Of a stretch of 64,000 nucleotides of DNA, positions 26,996 to 37,255 are shown piece after piece. The notes beneath the pieces are model-generated. The model saw only the letters and a program-made list of their open reading frames with translations. It had not been told where the DNA came from and searched no databases. Positions within the stretch are counted from its first letter, which is position 1, and every line of letters starts with the position of its first letter. A program made the position numbers and the translations under genes. The DNA comes from Rufibacter radiotolerans. GTDB lineage: Bacteria > Bacteroidota > Bacteroidia > Cytophagales > Hymenobacteraceae. Location: positions 2,695,001 through 2,759,000 of the forward strand of contig NZ_CP010777.1 of assembly GCF_001078055.1 (NCBI RefSeq). The letters are read 5' to 3'.

Positions 26996-27742
26996 TTACA
27001 CTAGGTAGAAGAAGGTAAACACGAATACCCAAACCAAGTCTACAAAGTGCCAGTAAAGACCTACTTTCTCTACCATTTCATAGTGTCCTCTTCTGTGGTA
27101 CACACCATTAACGGTGTTGATGAAGATCATGATCAACAAGATTACTCCACTTAAAACGTGGGTACCATGGAAACCAGTGATAAAGAAGAATAAGTCGGCA
27201 AACAAGGGCGGGCCATACTGGTTCACCACCAGGTTGGCGCCGTGCACAACAGTTCCGTCGGCTAGCTTCATGCCGTCTTCAGTACCGGAGATAAAGTGAG
27301 TCCACTCCCACGCCTGGCAACCCAAGAACATTGACCCGAACAGGATAGTCCACAACAACCATTTCTGTACATCATTTTTATCCATTCTGTGGCCTGCTTC
27401 CACGGCTAGTACCATGGTCACGGAAGAAAGGATCAAAATCATGGTCATTAAGGCCACAAAAGCCAAAGGCCAATCCATACCATGGAAGAATGGGAAGGCG
27501 TTGAATACCTTGTCAGGAATTGGCCACCACTCGGTAGAGAAGGTGAAAGCATCATGCGTTCCTTCATAGGCCTGGTGTCTATGACGGGCTAATCCGTAGG
27601 TTGTTAAGAAAGCGCCAAAGGTAAAAGCATCTGACAGGAGGAAAAACCACATCATCAGTTTGCCATAACTTGCCTTAAACGGCTCATTCCCGCCATCCCA
27701 GGTACCGGTGTTTGGCTGCTCAAAGGTTGTTGTTTGTGACAT
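26996..27742 (-). CDS. Cytochrome c oxidase subunit III
   Basis: The 248-residue membrane protein has seven helices. It ends in the classic GLYWHFVDLVWVFVFTFFYL segment, with the conserved ITGFHGTHV helix before it. It stabilises the oxidase core. A second, shorter subunit III-like gene lies directly upstream, so the complex probably has two such proteins or one split role. Confidence 0.93.
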   Translation of the reverse strand: MSQTTTFEQPNTGTWDGGNEPFKASYGKLMMWFFLLSDAFTFGAFLTTYGLARHRHQAYEGTHDAFTFSTEWWPIPDKVFNAFPFFHGMDWPLAFVALMTMILILSSVTMVLAVEAGHRMDKNDVQKWLLWTILFGSMFLGCQAWEWTHFISGTEDGMKLADGTVVHGANLVVNQYGPPLFADLFFFITGFHGTHVLSGVILLIMIFINTVNGVYHRRGHYEMVEKVGLYWHFVDLVWVFVFTFFYLV

Positions 27743-27758
27743 ATGTGTTACAGAATTA

Positions 27759-28355
27759 TTAATGGTTCAAGACTAAGAAAATATACAGGTAAATCCACAA
27801 AGCCCCCAGGAAGTGCCAATACATTGTGCACAACTCAATACGGGTAAGATTACGGGAATGCACCCTGTACTTAAGCGCCGAAATTACTACAATTATTAGA
27901 AAAACTAAGCCTGTGATTAAGTGAAATGCGTGCACTCCAGTTAATACATACAGAAAAGAACCTGAAGGGTTGGAGGTGCTACCCCCAAAGAAGACCTTAT
28001 TGGCAACTAATTCGCCCCAGCCTATCCATTGGCCTACCAGAAAAGCTGTACCTGCCGCTATGGTTAGCACCAAGGCAATTCTAAGGTTCTTTACGTTATC
28101 CTTCTGGGCAGAAATTAACGCCCATTGCATAAACACACTGCTTAGAATAATGATGGCCGTGTTGAACAACAGGATATTAGGCAAATCAAACTCTAGCCAG
28201 TTCCCCTCTTCGCGCCGCACAATGTAGGCACTGGTGAAGGCCGCAAACATCATCACGATGCTTACAATCAAGAGCCAAAGCATAAACTTCAGCGGGTTAA
28301 CCCGGCGTTGCACCGGTTGTATTTCTGTATCTGTAGTCATTTGTATGGTTTGCAT
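27759..28355 (-). CDS. Second cytochrome c oxidase subunit III-like protein
   Basis: The 198-residue, five-helix protein has the conserved LTGVHAFHLITG and the C-terminal CTMYWHFLGALWIYLYIFL typical of subunit III. It lacks the two N-terminal helices of the neighbouring longer paralogue. Tandem subunit III genes are a common pattern in Bacteroidota oxidase clusters. An alternative ATG at 28340 would shorten it by five residues. Confidence 0.9.
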   Translation of the reverse strand: MQTIQMTTDTEIQPVQRRVNPLKFMLWLLIVSIVMMFAAFTSAYIVRREEGNWLEFDLPNILLFNTAIIILSSVFMQWALISAQKDNVKNLRIALVLTIAAGTAFLVGQWIGWGELVANKVFFGGSTSNPSGSFLYVLTGVHAFHLITGLVFLIIVVISALKYRVHSRNLTRIELCTMYWHFLGALWIYLYIFLVLNH

Positions 28356-28364
28356 ATGAAAGTG

Positions 28365-29261
28365 TTATAATTTGTCCACTACAAAGGCAATCTGAACAAT
28401 TGGCAGGTATAAAAATGACCCAAACATGATATTCATGGCAGCCCGCTTGGAGCAGGTATGCATGAGATAGAACGTTTGCATCAGAAACAAGGCCCCGCAA
28501 ACCACCGCTATAAACGCAGACGTTTTGCCCGCCATCCCAAACTGAAGCGGCAACAGCCCCAACGGAATAAGCAACAGCGTGTAGATCATGATCTGAATAG
28601 CGGTCTTCAGGTTCTTTCCTCCTGCCATAGGAAGCATCTTGAACCCGGCCTTTTTATAGTCATCATCCAAGACCCAGGCAATTGCCCAGAAATGAGGAAA
28701 CTGCCAGATAAACTGAATCCCGAACAAGATCCAGGCCTCCACGCCTAAATATCCGGTACCTGCCACCCATCCTATCATAGGAGGCAATGCCCCTGGTATG
28801 GCCCCTACAAAAACACAGATTGGGGAAATGCGCTTTAAGGGTGTATAGAAGAACCCGTACAGCAGCAAGCCCAGGAAAGACAAAGCCGAGGCCAGCCAGT
28901 TAAAATATAGCCCTAAGAGCGTTAACCCGGCTACACCTAGCAACACGCAATAGATAATTGCCTCCTGCACCGTAACCGCTCCGGTAGGAAGCGGACGCTT
29001 GGCGGTCCTTTTCATTAACTTATCCAGATCCTTCTCCAGCACCTGGTTGATAATATTGGCAGACCCCGTTACCAGCAAGCCACCTAACATAACCAACCCG
29101 GTACTTATCCAATTGGCATCTGGTCTCCCCAAAAGAAAACCAATTGCACTGGAAAAAGCGACCGTGGTAGAAAGCCGGAACTTAAGAAGCTGAAAATACG
29201 CGGTTGCTTTGGTCATAGCCGATGATGTCTGGGCACTGGATGTTACGTCTTGTACGTACAT
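28365..29261 (-). CDS. ctaB: Protoheme IX farnesyltransferase (heme O synthase)
   Basis: The enzyme adds a farnesyl group to heme B to make heme O, the precursor of heme A. The 298-residue UbiA-family membrane protein has the prenyl-diphosphate binding motif NQVLEKDLDKLMKRTAKRP near residues 71-89. The second Asp-rich loop contains VLDDDYKKAG. It is next to ctaA, which uses its product. Confidence 0.93.
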   Translation of the reverse strand: MYVQDVTSSAQTSSAMTKATAYFQLLKFRLSTTVAFSSAIGFLLGRPDANWISTGLVMLGGLLVTGSANIINQVLEKDLDKLMKRTAKRPLPTGAVTVQEAIIYCVLLGVAGLTLLGLYFNWLASALSFLGLLLYGFFYTPLKRISPICVFVGAIPGALPPMIGWVAGTGYLGVEAWILFGIQFIWQFPHFWAIAWVLDDDYKKAGFKMLPMAGGKNLKTAIQIMIYTLLLIPLGLLPLQFGMAGKTSAFIAVVCGALFLMQTFYLMHTCSKRAAMNIMFGSFLYLPIVQIAFVVDKL

Positions 29262-29269
29262 AAACGTGA

Positions 29270-30346
29270 TTATGCCACCAATTCGGGTGAAGCTTGGTAA
29301 GGTTTGTAAGTGTAATAATAAGTGATCAACAACCAGAACTGTAATCCGAACAAAATTGTACCGAATACCAAATGTAATGGCTGTGCAAATGCCGGTAGAG
29401 CCAAATAGGAAAGGATGATACCTAATAAAATTTCAATCACAATTACCCCCAGCACACCTTTTGTGATGCAGAGCAGCCGTTGGTTCCCTGTTTTCTTAAC
29501 TGCGTAAAACAAGACTACATTCAACAAGACAACCAAAATAGAGGCAGACCGGTGAACATAAAAAGAGAGACCCAATTGATCTATCCAGGATTCGCGGCCT
29601 AGGTTATTCAGGTTAAACGAAACCATGTCTACCTCTTCCCTTACCTGCGTCCCTAAAATCACCTGAAGGAACGTTAAGACCAGTACGGTAGCAATTAAGC
29701 CTTTCACATTACCTGACGGAGCCTGGACATTGGCCCATAACTGCTCTCTGTGTACCCGCTCTACTATGTAGATCAGTAAAGCCAGCAAAACCAGGGCCAA
29801 GGCCATGTGCAGCGTCACCATTTCTGGTAATAGGTTGGTAGAAACTACCAGTGAACCCAACCACCCCTGAAAAGCAACCAGCAGAAAAGAGAGCAAAGCT
29901 CCCCAGAACACCTTAGGGTCAGATTTAAAGAAAGGGATGGCGTACAGAACGGTTAAGAAGATAAGGAACCCAATTAATACCCCCACTAACCGGTTCACAT
30001 ATTCAATCCAGGTTTTGGTGGCATTGAACTCCGTTTCAATATATTGAGACGGATGGGCAAATATTTCTTTTGCTACTCTTGTAAAACCTAAATTCTGCAG
30101 GAGCTGGCCAATGCGTTCATTTTTCTGAATCCGTTTCTCCTTGTACACTTCCAGGTAATCTGGAGGCAACTGGCTTAAACTAGTGGGGGGGACCCACGAC
30201 CCGAAACACTTTGGCCAGTCTGGACAACCCATACCTGACCCCGTACTCCGGACGATCCCCCCTACTAAGATTAAAAAATAAACAGAAGCAATGGTGAGTA
30301 CTCCTACCCTTCTAAACCTTTTAGTACTAAAAGATTTACTTCCCAT
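29270..30346 (-). CDS. ctaA: Heme A synthase (CtaA/Cox15)
   Basis: The enzyme oxidises heme O to heme A in the membrane. The 358-residue protein has about eight helices. Its first extracytoplasmic loop contains GSGMGCPDWPKCFG with the cysteine pair seen in CtaA and Cox15, and heme-ligand histidines lie in NRLVGV/TLHMALA and YVHRSASI. It lies 3 nt after the stop of ctaD, so it is tightly coupled to the oxidase genes. Confidence 0.92.
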   Translation of the reverse strand: MGSKSFSTKRFRRVGVLTIASVYFLILVGGIVRSTGSGMGCPDWPKCFGSWVPPTSLSQLPPDYLEVYKEKRIQKNERIGQLLQNLGFTRVAKEIFAHPSQYIETEFNATKTWIEYVNRLVGVLIGFLIFLTVLYAIPFFKSDPKVFWGALLSFLLVAFQGWLGSLVVSTNLLPEMVTLHMALALVLLALLIYIVERVHREQLWANVQAPSGNVKGLIATVLVLTFLQVILGTQVREEVDMVSFNLNNLGRESWIDQLGLSFYVHRSASILVVLLNVVLFYAVKKTGNQRLLCITKGVLGVIVIEILLGIILSYLALPAFAQPLHLVFGTILFGLQFWLLITYYYTYKPYQASPELVA

Positions 30347-30349
30347 GCT

Positions 30350-32179
30350 TTATTCGAAATCCCTCTCGTGCGGCAAGTTAGAAGACTGCGTCTGGGAGAA
30401 AGGTACGTTCTGAGGAATAAAGTCTTCAGGAGCACCTGGCTTACTATAGTCATAAGGCCATCTGTACACCACTGGAAGTGGTCCTGGCCAGTTACCGTGA
30501 CCTGGGTTGACCGGAGTGGTCCACTCAAGCGTGTTTGACTTCCAAGGGTTCTCTGTGGCTCTTCTGCCTTTGAAAATGCTGTAGAAGAAGTTAAACAAGA
30601 AGAAGAACTGAGCAGCAAAAGAAATTACCGCAGCTACCGTAATGAACGTGTTCATGTTCATGAAGGTGCTGAAGGTATCAAATCCAGTCCAGGTGTAATA
30701 TCTTCTTGGGAAACCAGCTATACCAATGTAGTGCATCGGCATGAAGATCAGGTAAACCCCTGCAAAGGTGATCCAGAAGTGCAGGTAACCTAATTTTTCA
30801 TCCATCATACGACCAAACATTTTAGGGAACCAGTGGTAAACACCGGCAAACATACCAAAGAAGGCCGCTGAACCCATTACCAAGTGAAAGTGAGCCACTA
30901 CGAAATACGTATCGTGTAACTGGATATCCAACGCCGAGTTACCTAAAATGATACCCGTAACCCCGCCTGAGATAAACAAAGAAACGAAAGCCACGGAGAA
31001 CAACATGGCGGGAGTAAAGTTGATATTACCCCTCCAGAGAGTAGCAATCCAGTTAAACACTTTCACCGCAGATGGCACCGCAATTATAAGCGTTAGGAAC
31101 ATGAACACAGATCCCAGGAACGGGTTCATGCCAGAGACGAACATATGGTGAGCCCATACCACAAAGGATAGCAAGGCAATACCTAACATGGAGCCAATCA
31201 TAGCACGGTAACCGAAAATTGGTTTACGTGCATTGGTAGCGATGACCTCAGATACAATACCAAACGTAGGCAGAATCACGATGTACACCTCAGGATGACC
31301 AAGGAACCAGAACAAGTGCTGAAACAGGACCGGGCTTCCCCCTGTGTGTGAAAGGGCCTCCCCTGCGACATAAATATCAGATAAGAAGAAGCTGGTTCCA
31401 AAGCTACGATCAAAGATCAAAAGAAGGGCCGCAGAGAAAAGTACCGGGAATGCCAATAACCCAAGGACAGCCGTCAGGAAGAAGGCCCAGATGGTCAAAG
31501 GTAATTTAGACATGGAAAGACCACGGGTCCGCAAGTTAATTACGGTGGTAATATAGTTTACCCCACCCAAAAGCTGGGAGATGATAAACAAAGCCATACT
31601 TACCAACCACATGGTCATACCTGCGCCAGAGCCAGATATAGCCTGAGGCAAAGCACTTAGTGGCGGGTAAACCGTCCACCCGCCTGCGGCAGGACCCGTC
31701 TCCAGGAAGATGGAATAGAACATTATCACGCTGGCGATAAAGAAGAACCAGAAAGAAAGCATGTTCATAAATCCAGATGCCATATCACGGGCACCAATCT
31801 GCAGAGGAATAAGGAAGTTACTGAATGTTCCGCTTAGACCGGCTGTCAATACAAAGAATACCATGATGGTTCCGTGCATTGTTACAAGCGCCAGGTAGAA
31901 CTCAGGGTTAAGCTTTCCACCTTCTACCCATTTTCCTAGAAATGGCTCTAGGAAAGTAAAGGTAGCATCTGGGAAACCTAACTGTAAACGGAAAAGGCTG
32001 GAGAAGGTACCGCCAATGATTGCCCAGAAAATACCCGCAAACAGGAACTGCTTAGCAATTACTTTATGGTCCTGGCTGAAGATGTACTTCTCAAGGAAAC
32101 TCTGATCATGATGGTCATCATGATGATCATCGTGCTCTAAGTGCACATCCTTATGTAATGAAATATCCGTACTAGACAT
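30350..32179 (-). CDS. ctaD: Cytochrome c oxidase subunit I
   Basis: This is the catalytic heme-copper subunit. The 609-residue protein has twelve or more helices. It has the A1-type proton motif GHPEVYIVILP (glutamate and the cross-linked tyrosine), the copper-B histidines in WAHHMF, and the heme ligands in HDTYFVVAHFHLVMGS. The N-terminus is His/Asp-rich (about 8-26). Together with subunit II it reduces oxygen to water and pumps protons. It lies downstream of coxB in the cluster. Confidence 0.97.
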   Translation of the reverse strand: MSSTDISLHKDVHLEHDDHHDDHHDQSFLEKYIFSQDHKVIAKQFLFAGIFWAIIGGTFSSLFRLQLGFPDATFTFLEPFLGKWVEGGKLNPEFYLALVTMHGTIMVFFVLTAGLSGTFSNFLIPLQIGARDMASGFMNMLSFWFFFIASVIMFYSIFLETGPAAGGWTVYPPLSALPQAISGSGAGMTMWLVSMALFIISQLLGGVNYITTVINLRTRGLSMSKLPLTIWAFFLTAVLGLLAFPVLFSAALLLIFDRSFGTSFFLSDIYVAGEALSHTGGSPVLFQHLFWFLGHPEVYIVILPTFGIVSEVIATNARKPIFGYRAMIGSMLGIALLSFVVWAHHMFVSGMNPFLGSVFMFLTLIIAVPSAVKVFNWIATLWRGNINFTPAMLFSVAFVSLFISGGVTGIILGNSALDIQLHDTYFVVAHFHLVMGSAAFFGMFAGVYHWFPKMFGRMMDEKLGYLHFWITFAGVYLIFMPMHYIGIAGFPRRYYTWTGFDTFSTFMNMNTFITVAAVISFAAQFFFLFNFFYSIFKGRRATENPWKSNTLEWTTPVNPGHGNWPGPLPVVYRWPYDYSKPGAPEDFIPQNVPFSQTQSSNLPHERDFE

Positions 32180-32202
32180 ACAATACTGTTAATAATTTAT
32201 AA

Positions 32203-33264
32203 CTATTGTTTTGGAGCAGAGCTGTTGGCAGCGCCTGCGGCATCTGAAGAATTAAGCGCTACAGCTGTGCTGTCAGTGGCAGATCCTTGTAGTTGCTTGG
32301 CAAAGGTTTTCGCTTGTTGAGTAGCTACCCATTTCTGGTACTCTTCCGGTTCGTCCACAATCATGGTCATCTTCATGGCAAAGTGACCACGACCACAAAC
32401 TTCTGTACAGGCTAACTCATAATTGAAGTCAGGATTACCGGTCTCGGTCTGCATTTCAGAAGTTGTCTTGGTAGGAATAAACCAGAAGGAAGTAGGCATA
32501 CCTGGTACAGCGTCCATCTTCACTCTAAAGTGGGGAAGGAACACACTGTGGATTACGTCTCTGGCTCTGATCTTCAACAAAACCGGCTGGCCTTTTGGCA
32601 CGTGGAAAGCACTTGGCTCTGCCGGGAAGTCATCCTGGGCGTTTTTATCAGTCAGGTCCAAACCAAATTCGTTGGTGGCATCAATAAGCGTATGCTTTAC
32701 CAAACCCAATTTGTTGTCTCCACCTGGGTAACGCACTAACCAGTTAAACTGCTTACCCATTATCTCCACCACCACAGCGCTCTCTGGAGCTGGGCTGGTA
32801 ATTTTAGCCCAGGTTTTCCATCCAGAGAATACAAGAAGTGCCATTACAATAGCCGGTATAACCGTCCAGATAATCTCTACCTTGTTGTTATGTGGATAAT
32901 AATAGGCTCGTTTTCCTTCTTTGTGTTGGTACCGGTAAGAATAAACGAACAAGAGGATATGAGTCAAAACAAACACAAATCCAATAACAGCCATTGTTAA
33001 CCAGAACATGCTGTCAATATCAATGCCGTGCTCAGACGCCACCGGAAGGATCATGTCCTTCTGGGAATCCATAAAGGACCAGATGAACAAGCCTCCCATT
33101 ACAAAGAAGAATACCAACATTAAGGCGGCGTTCACTCTGTTGCTCTTTCCTATGTCTTTCCGGTAACTTCCTTTGAAGATAGAAGCCAACACCTGAATTT
33201 TGAAAAGCAGGTACAGGATGACCAGTAAAAGGATGATTGATAGTGCTACTGCAATCGTAATCAT
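32203..33264 (-). CDS. coxB: Cytochrome c oxidase subunit II
   Basis: This electron-entry subunit carries the CuA centre. The 353 residues start with a membrane helix. A second membrane pair follows (about 48-112), then the cupredoxin domain with the CuA site CTEVCGRGHFAMKM and the upstream His in VIHSVFLPHFRVKMD. There is no C-terminal cytochrome c domain. The tail (about 320-353) is Ala/Ser-rich and probably disordered. Confidence 0.95.
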   Translation of the reverse strand: MITIAVALSIILLLVILYLLFKIQVLASIFKGSYRKDIGKSNRVNAALMLVFFFVMGGLFIWSFMDSQKDMILPVASEHGIDIDSMFWLTMAVIGFVFVLTHILLFVYSYRYQHKEGKRAYYYPHNNKVEIIWTVIPAIVMALLVFSGWKTWAKITSPAPESAVVVEIMGKQFNWLVRYPGGDNKLGLVKHTLIDATNEFGLDLTDKNAQDDFPAEPSAFHVPKGQPVLLKIRARDVIHSVFLPHFRVKMDAVPGMPTSFWFIPTKTTSEMQTETGNPDFNYELACTEVCGRGHFAMKMTMIVDEPEEYQKWVATQQAKTFAKQLQGSATDSTAVALNSSDAAGAANSSAPKQ

Positions 33265-33287
33265 TATCCGAATCTTTAAATTTAGTC

Positions 33288-34568
33288 TTAAACGTGATGG
33301 TGAACACTCTCCTCCAGGAACGGATGGTTCACTGGAACCAATGGTGCTTTGCTTAATTCCTTGGTGAATCTTAACAAGAAGATACCCAGGAAAGTAAGAG
33401 CAGTACCAATTTCAATCAGTCCAAAGCCACTCTCGCCCCGCATAGTTCCAGGCATGATCATCAGATAGAAGTCAAACCAGTGCCCGATCAGGATAGCAAT
33501 ACAAACAATCTTTAACATGATCATTTGACGCTTTGCATCTCTTGTCATTAAAACAAGGAAAGGGAAGGCAAAGTTTATCAAAAGGTTGAAGAATAATATC
33601 CAGGTGTAATGGTTGTTGTAGGCGCCCATACGCTCTTGGAAGTATAACACTTCTTCAGGAAGGTTGGCATACCAATACAACATGAATTGGGAGAACCAGA
33701 TATAGGTCCAGAAAATGCTGAAACCGAAGATGAATTTACCTAAGTCATGCAAGTGGTTAGCAGTAACCATTGGCAAATAACCGGCTTGCTTCAGGAAGAT
33801 GATGGTCAAGGTTACGGCAGCTATTCCAGATACCCACCAGCTGGCAAATACATACCAACCAAACATAGTACTGAACCAGTGAGGGTCAATGGAAAGAACC
33901 CAGTCCCAGGCTGACATAGAAGAAGTAACCCCAAAGATTACAAGAAAGGCGGCGCTCAGGCGGATGCTCTTGTTGTAATGGTGCAGGCCACCATTCAGGT
34001 CCTCTGCCAATGATTCATTGCGCAACCATCTGAAGAACAGGAACCACAAGGTAAAGTAAGCCACCATTCTAATCACATAGAAGGTAACGTTCAGGTACCC
34101 TGATTTGCCCGCAATAATTGGGTCATAATTAGGGTTGCCTACTTCCGTGAGGGAATGGTCTGTCCAGTGGAAAAGCGTATTGTGGCCCGTGAAAATGATT
34201 GGTAACACAAATATTAGAATCATGATGATTCCACCCACAAGGATATAGCTACCCAATGCTTCAGGAATACGCTTGATGGATGCTGACCAGCCGGCGTAGG
34301 CTACATATTGGATGGCAATCCAAAGAACACCTACTACAGATATACCGGTCAGGTACACGTTATTCAACCATAGGTTTGCCAGTAACCGCTGGCCCCAGCC
34401 TGCTGCATGGTGGGTGGCTTCTCCCCCATGTGCCTCTCCATGTCCGCCGCCACTAAAGTTAGCCGCGATGATAACACCGAGGACTAACAGAACCAGCCCA
34501 ATGGCTATCATGAAGAAGAACCTATTGGTGGTTCTTTTAGAGATACTAAGTCTTTCTTCCGTTATCAT
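33288..34568 (-). CDS. actF: Alternative complex III subunit ActF (quinone-side membrane subunit)
   Basis: This is a NrfD-like integral membrane subunit of the quinol:cytochrome c oxidoreductase. The 426 residues form about ten helices. A His/Gly-rich segment (GGHGEAHGGEATHHAAGW, about 45-62) follows the first helix. It is the smaller paralogue of ActC in the same operon. It lies between the cytochrome ActE and coxB, linking the complex to the oxidase genes. Confidence 0.92.
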   Translation of the reverse strand: MITEERLSISKRTTNRFFFMIAIGLVLLVLGVIIAANFSGGGHGEAHGGEATHHAAGWGQRLLANLWLNNVYLTGISVVGVLWIAIQYVAYAGWSASIKRIPEALGSYILVGGIIMILIFVLPIIFTGHNTLFHWTDHSLTEVGNPNYDPIIAGKSGYLNVTFYVIRMVAYFTLWFLFFRWLRNESLAEDLNGGLHHYNKSIRLSAAFLVIFGVTSSMSAWDWVLSIDPHWFSTMFGWYVFASWWVSGIAAVTLTIIFLKQAGYLPMVTANHLHDLGKFIFGFSIFWTYIWFSQFMLYWYANLPEEVLYFQERMGAYNNHYTWILFFNLLINFAFPFLVLMTRDAKRQMIMLKIVCIAILIGHWFDFYLMIMPGTMRGESGFGLIEIGTALTFLGIFLLRFTKELSKAPLVPVNHPFLEESVHHHV

Positions 34569-34588
34569 TTAAAATTTACCTTTAAAGG

Positions 34589-35299
34589 TTAGTTACGCGT
34601 GTCCTTGGTAGGATCAGTAGTAGTACCTGTTACTGGGTTTGTGTTCTGGTCAGTGCTGGCGCCCGCTGGAGCATCGCTGGTTTGGGATCCAGTATCCTTG
34701 GCATCACCTGCCTCGGTATCTGTCACCCCTTTTTGTAATTGCTGCACGTACATAGCAATCTTCCAACGTTCCTGAGGGTTCACCTGGGTACCATGTGGCA
34801 TCATCCGGCCGCGGCCATTCACAATCACGTGGTAGATATGCCCAATGGGTAAGGTAGCGTAACGGCCTTGGGTATAGTTAGGAACCCCTTTGAATTTAGC
34901 TCCTACCAAACCATCCCCTTGCCCCGTTTCACCGTGGCACGGAGAACAAAAACGAAGATAAAGCACTTTACCATCCTCCAGGTTCTTGCTAGTTCTGGCT
35001 ACAGGGTTTTTAAGTTCTACGCCTGCTGTTTCAGCGCTATCTTTTGAGATATGGGTGTAAAACCCAAGTTTACCTCTGGCAATGGTATTGGCAGCAGGTA
35101 CCCGCATGTTCATTCCACCGGGATTGATGGCGTTCTTATTGCCCTCTAACTGTTTTAGTGGTTCATAAGATACCGGGTGGTACATATCCGGGGCATATTC
35201 AGTACCGGGATCCTGGTTATCGCTTCCGCAAGATGCCAGAAGCGCGGAAGAAAAAAGGATCAAGGAGGCTTTAGCCCCTGTTCTAAATAAACTGTTCAT
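34589..35299 (-). CDS. actE: Alternative complex III monoheme cytochrome c lipoprotein ActE
   Basis: This 236-residue exported lipoprotein has a lipobox at ALLASC (about residue 24) and a single heme-c motif, CSPCH, near residue 118. A likely Met ligand lies in GRMMPHG. It passes electrons out of the complex to the oxidase or a soluble carrier. The C-terminal 45 residues are Thr/Asp/Gly-rich and low in complexity. Confidence 0.92.
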   Translation of the reverse strand: MNSLFRTGAKASLILFSSALLASCGSDNQDPGTEYAPDMYHPVSYEPLKQLEGNKNAINPGGMNMRVPAANTIARGKLGFYTHISKDSAETAGVELKNPVARTSKNLEDGKVLYLRFCSPCHGETGQGDGLVGAKFKGVPNYTQGRYATLPIGHIYHVIVNGRGRMMPHGTQVNPQERWKIAMYVQQLQKGVTDTEAGDAKDTGSQTSDAPAGASTDQNTNPVTGTTTDPTKDTRN

Positions 35300-35823
35300 T
35301 ATTTAACTACCTCCTTCTCGTTAACTTCAATAGCCCCGTTGGAACGGAGAAGATCATTCAATTTGGTAATGTCAGTGCCTTCTTTCCATTCAATGGCCAT
35401 TACATACTTATCATCTGTAGATCGTACGTCCATTACCGGTACTTTCATAGTTGGGCGCAAGCCGCTGATGATAAAGAACGTGATCACCATGCCAAAAGAG
35501 GCAAAAAGTACGGTTAACTCAAACGTTACCGGGATAAAAGCAGGGATTGAAATATGTGGTTTACCACCAATGATCATTGGCCAGTCAAATCCTAGCATAT
35601 AAATCTGCATCCATAGAGCGAAAGAAGTTCCGCAAAGGCCACAGAAGAAAGCCACGATAGGCAACCGGGAACGCTGGATTCCTAACACATCATCAATCCC
35701 GTGGATTGGGTACGGGGAAAATACGTCATAGATTTTTGTGCCTGCCGCGCGAGTCTTTTCAATGGCGTTCAGCAGCACATCCTCGTCGTCAAATACACCG
35801 AGTATATATTTCTTACTAGTCAT
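35299..35823 (-). CDS. actD: Alternative complex III membrane subunit ActD (DUF3341)
   Basis: This membrane subunit of the complex has two helices. The ATG at 35823 gives the expected N-terminus [15 protein letters not shown] and 174 residues. An ATG 30 nt earlier is also in frame. The start overlaps the end of actC by 8 nt and the stop overlaps the start of actE by one base, so the genes are translationally coupled. Confidence 0.9.
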   Translation of the reverse strand: MTSKKYILGVFDDEDVLLNAIEKTRAAGTKIYDVFSPYPIHGIDDVLGIQRSRLPIVAFFCGLCGTSFALWMQIYMLGFDWPMIIGGKPHISIPAFIPVTFELTVLFASFGMVITFFIISGLRPTMKVPVMDVRSTDDKYVMAIEWKEGTDITKLNDLLRSNGAIEVNEKEVVK

Positions 35824-37237
35824 GTTTGTGAGAGTTGTTAGGTGCTGTGCCATGCATAGATGCGTCTGGATTGTTGGTATGGCTTACTCCAGAAGACGAT
35901 TTCAAAATAGCTTTCACTTCCGCCATGTTCACTACCGGGAAGAATTTAGCAAACAGAAGGAACAAGGTAAAGAACAAGCCCATAGTTCCTACATAAATTC
36001 CCACATCAATAGAAGTTGGGGAGAACATCACCCAACTGGATGGAAGGAAGTCACGGTGCAGGGAAGTAACAATGATTACGAAACGCTCAAACCACATACC
36101 TATGTTTACGAAGATAGAGATGATGAACGTAGCGGTTAAGCTTCTGCGGATAGACCGGAACCAGAAGAGCTGTGGTGTGATTACGTTACATGTCATCATG
36201 GACCAGTAAGCCCACCAGTAAGGACCGGTAGCACGGTTAATGAAGGCATACTGCTCGTATTCCACCCCTGAGTACCAGGCAATGAAGAACTCCGTGATAT
36301 AGGCCACACCTACAATAGATCCTGTTAAGGTAATTACCTTGTTCATGGATTCTACGTGCTCCAGCGTGATGTAATCTTCCAGCTTGAACACTTTGCGGGT
36401 AATAATCATCAAGGTCAGTACCATAGCAAAACCTGAGAAGATCGCACCTGCCACAAAGTAGGGAGGGAAGATAGTCGTGTGCCAGCCTGGGATTACTGAC
36501 GTTGCAAAGTCCATGGATACAATGGTGTGTACCGAAAGTACCAGTGGGGTTGCTAGACCAGCCAGGATAAGGGAAACGGTTTCGTAACGAGACCAGTGCT
36601 TGGCAGAACCAGTCCAGTTGAAGCTTAGCAACGCGTAGGCTCTACGAGCGATTGGGCCTGTGGCTCTGTCACGGATAGTAGCAAAGTCTGGAATCAGACC
36701 AATGTACCAGAACACCAGGGAAACTGAGAAATAAGTACTGATCGCGAACACGTCCCAAAGAAGCGGGGAGTTGAAGTTCACCCAAAGGGAACCGAAGGTG
36801 TTTGGCAAAGGCAATACCCAGTAGGCTAACCAAGGACGACCCATGTGCAGAACCGGGAACATGGCCGCGCATATTACCGCGAAAATAGTCATCGCTTCTG
36901 CTGCGCGGTTAATGGAGGTTCTCCATTTCTGGCGGAACAAAAGTAAGATGGCCGAGATAAGGGTACCGGCGTGACCAATACCTACCCACCAAACGAAGTT
37001 GGTGATGTCCCATGCCCAACCTACCGTTTTATTTAGTCCCCACTCCCCAATACCAAACCATAAGGTACGGTACACAGAGTAGAAGAAAATCGCTAGAAAA
37101 ACCAGAGAAACCCCCAGGGCCATCATCCAACGGATATTCGGCTTGGCTTCCACCTGCCGACATACGTCTTCCGTGATGTCTGCATAAGTTTTACCCCCAG
37201 TTACTAAGGGCTCTCTTATCGGAGATACGTGCTGCAT
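35816..37237 (-). CDS. actC: Alternative complex III membrane subunit ActC (NrfD-like)
   Basis: This is the main quinone-binding membrane subunit. The 473-residue NrfD/PsrC-family protein has about ten helices, with typical segments [20 protein letters not shown] and [19 protein letters not shown]. It ends with a His/Asn-rich tail. It sits directly after actB, whose iron-sulfur domains dock on it. Confidence 0.95.
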   Translation of the reverse strand: MQHVSPIREPLVTGGKTYADITEDVCRQVEAKPNIRWMMALGVSLVFLAIFFYSVYRTLWFGIGEWGLNKTVGWAWDITNFVWWVGIGHAGTLISAILLLFRQKWRTSINRAAEAMTIFAVICAAMFPVLHMGRPWLAYWVLPLPNTFGSLWVNFNSPLLWDVFAISTYFSVSLVFWYIGLIPDFATIRDRATGPIARRAYALLSFNWTGSAKHWSRYETVSLILAGLATPLVLSVHTIVSMDFATSVIPGWHTTIFPPYFVAGAIFSGFAMVLTLMIITRKVFKLEDYITLEHVESMNKVITLTGSIVGVAYITEFFIAWYSGVEYEQYAFINRATGPYWWAYWSMMTCNVITPQLFWFRSIRRSLTATFIISIFVNIGMWFERFVIIVTSLHRDFLPSSWVMFSPTSIDVGIYVGTMGLFFTLFLLFAKFFPVVNMAEVKAILKSSSGVSHTNNPDASMHGTAPNNSHKHD

Positions 37238-37255
37238 ATATCGTTTTGTATTAAA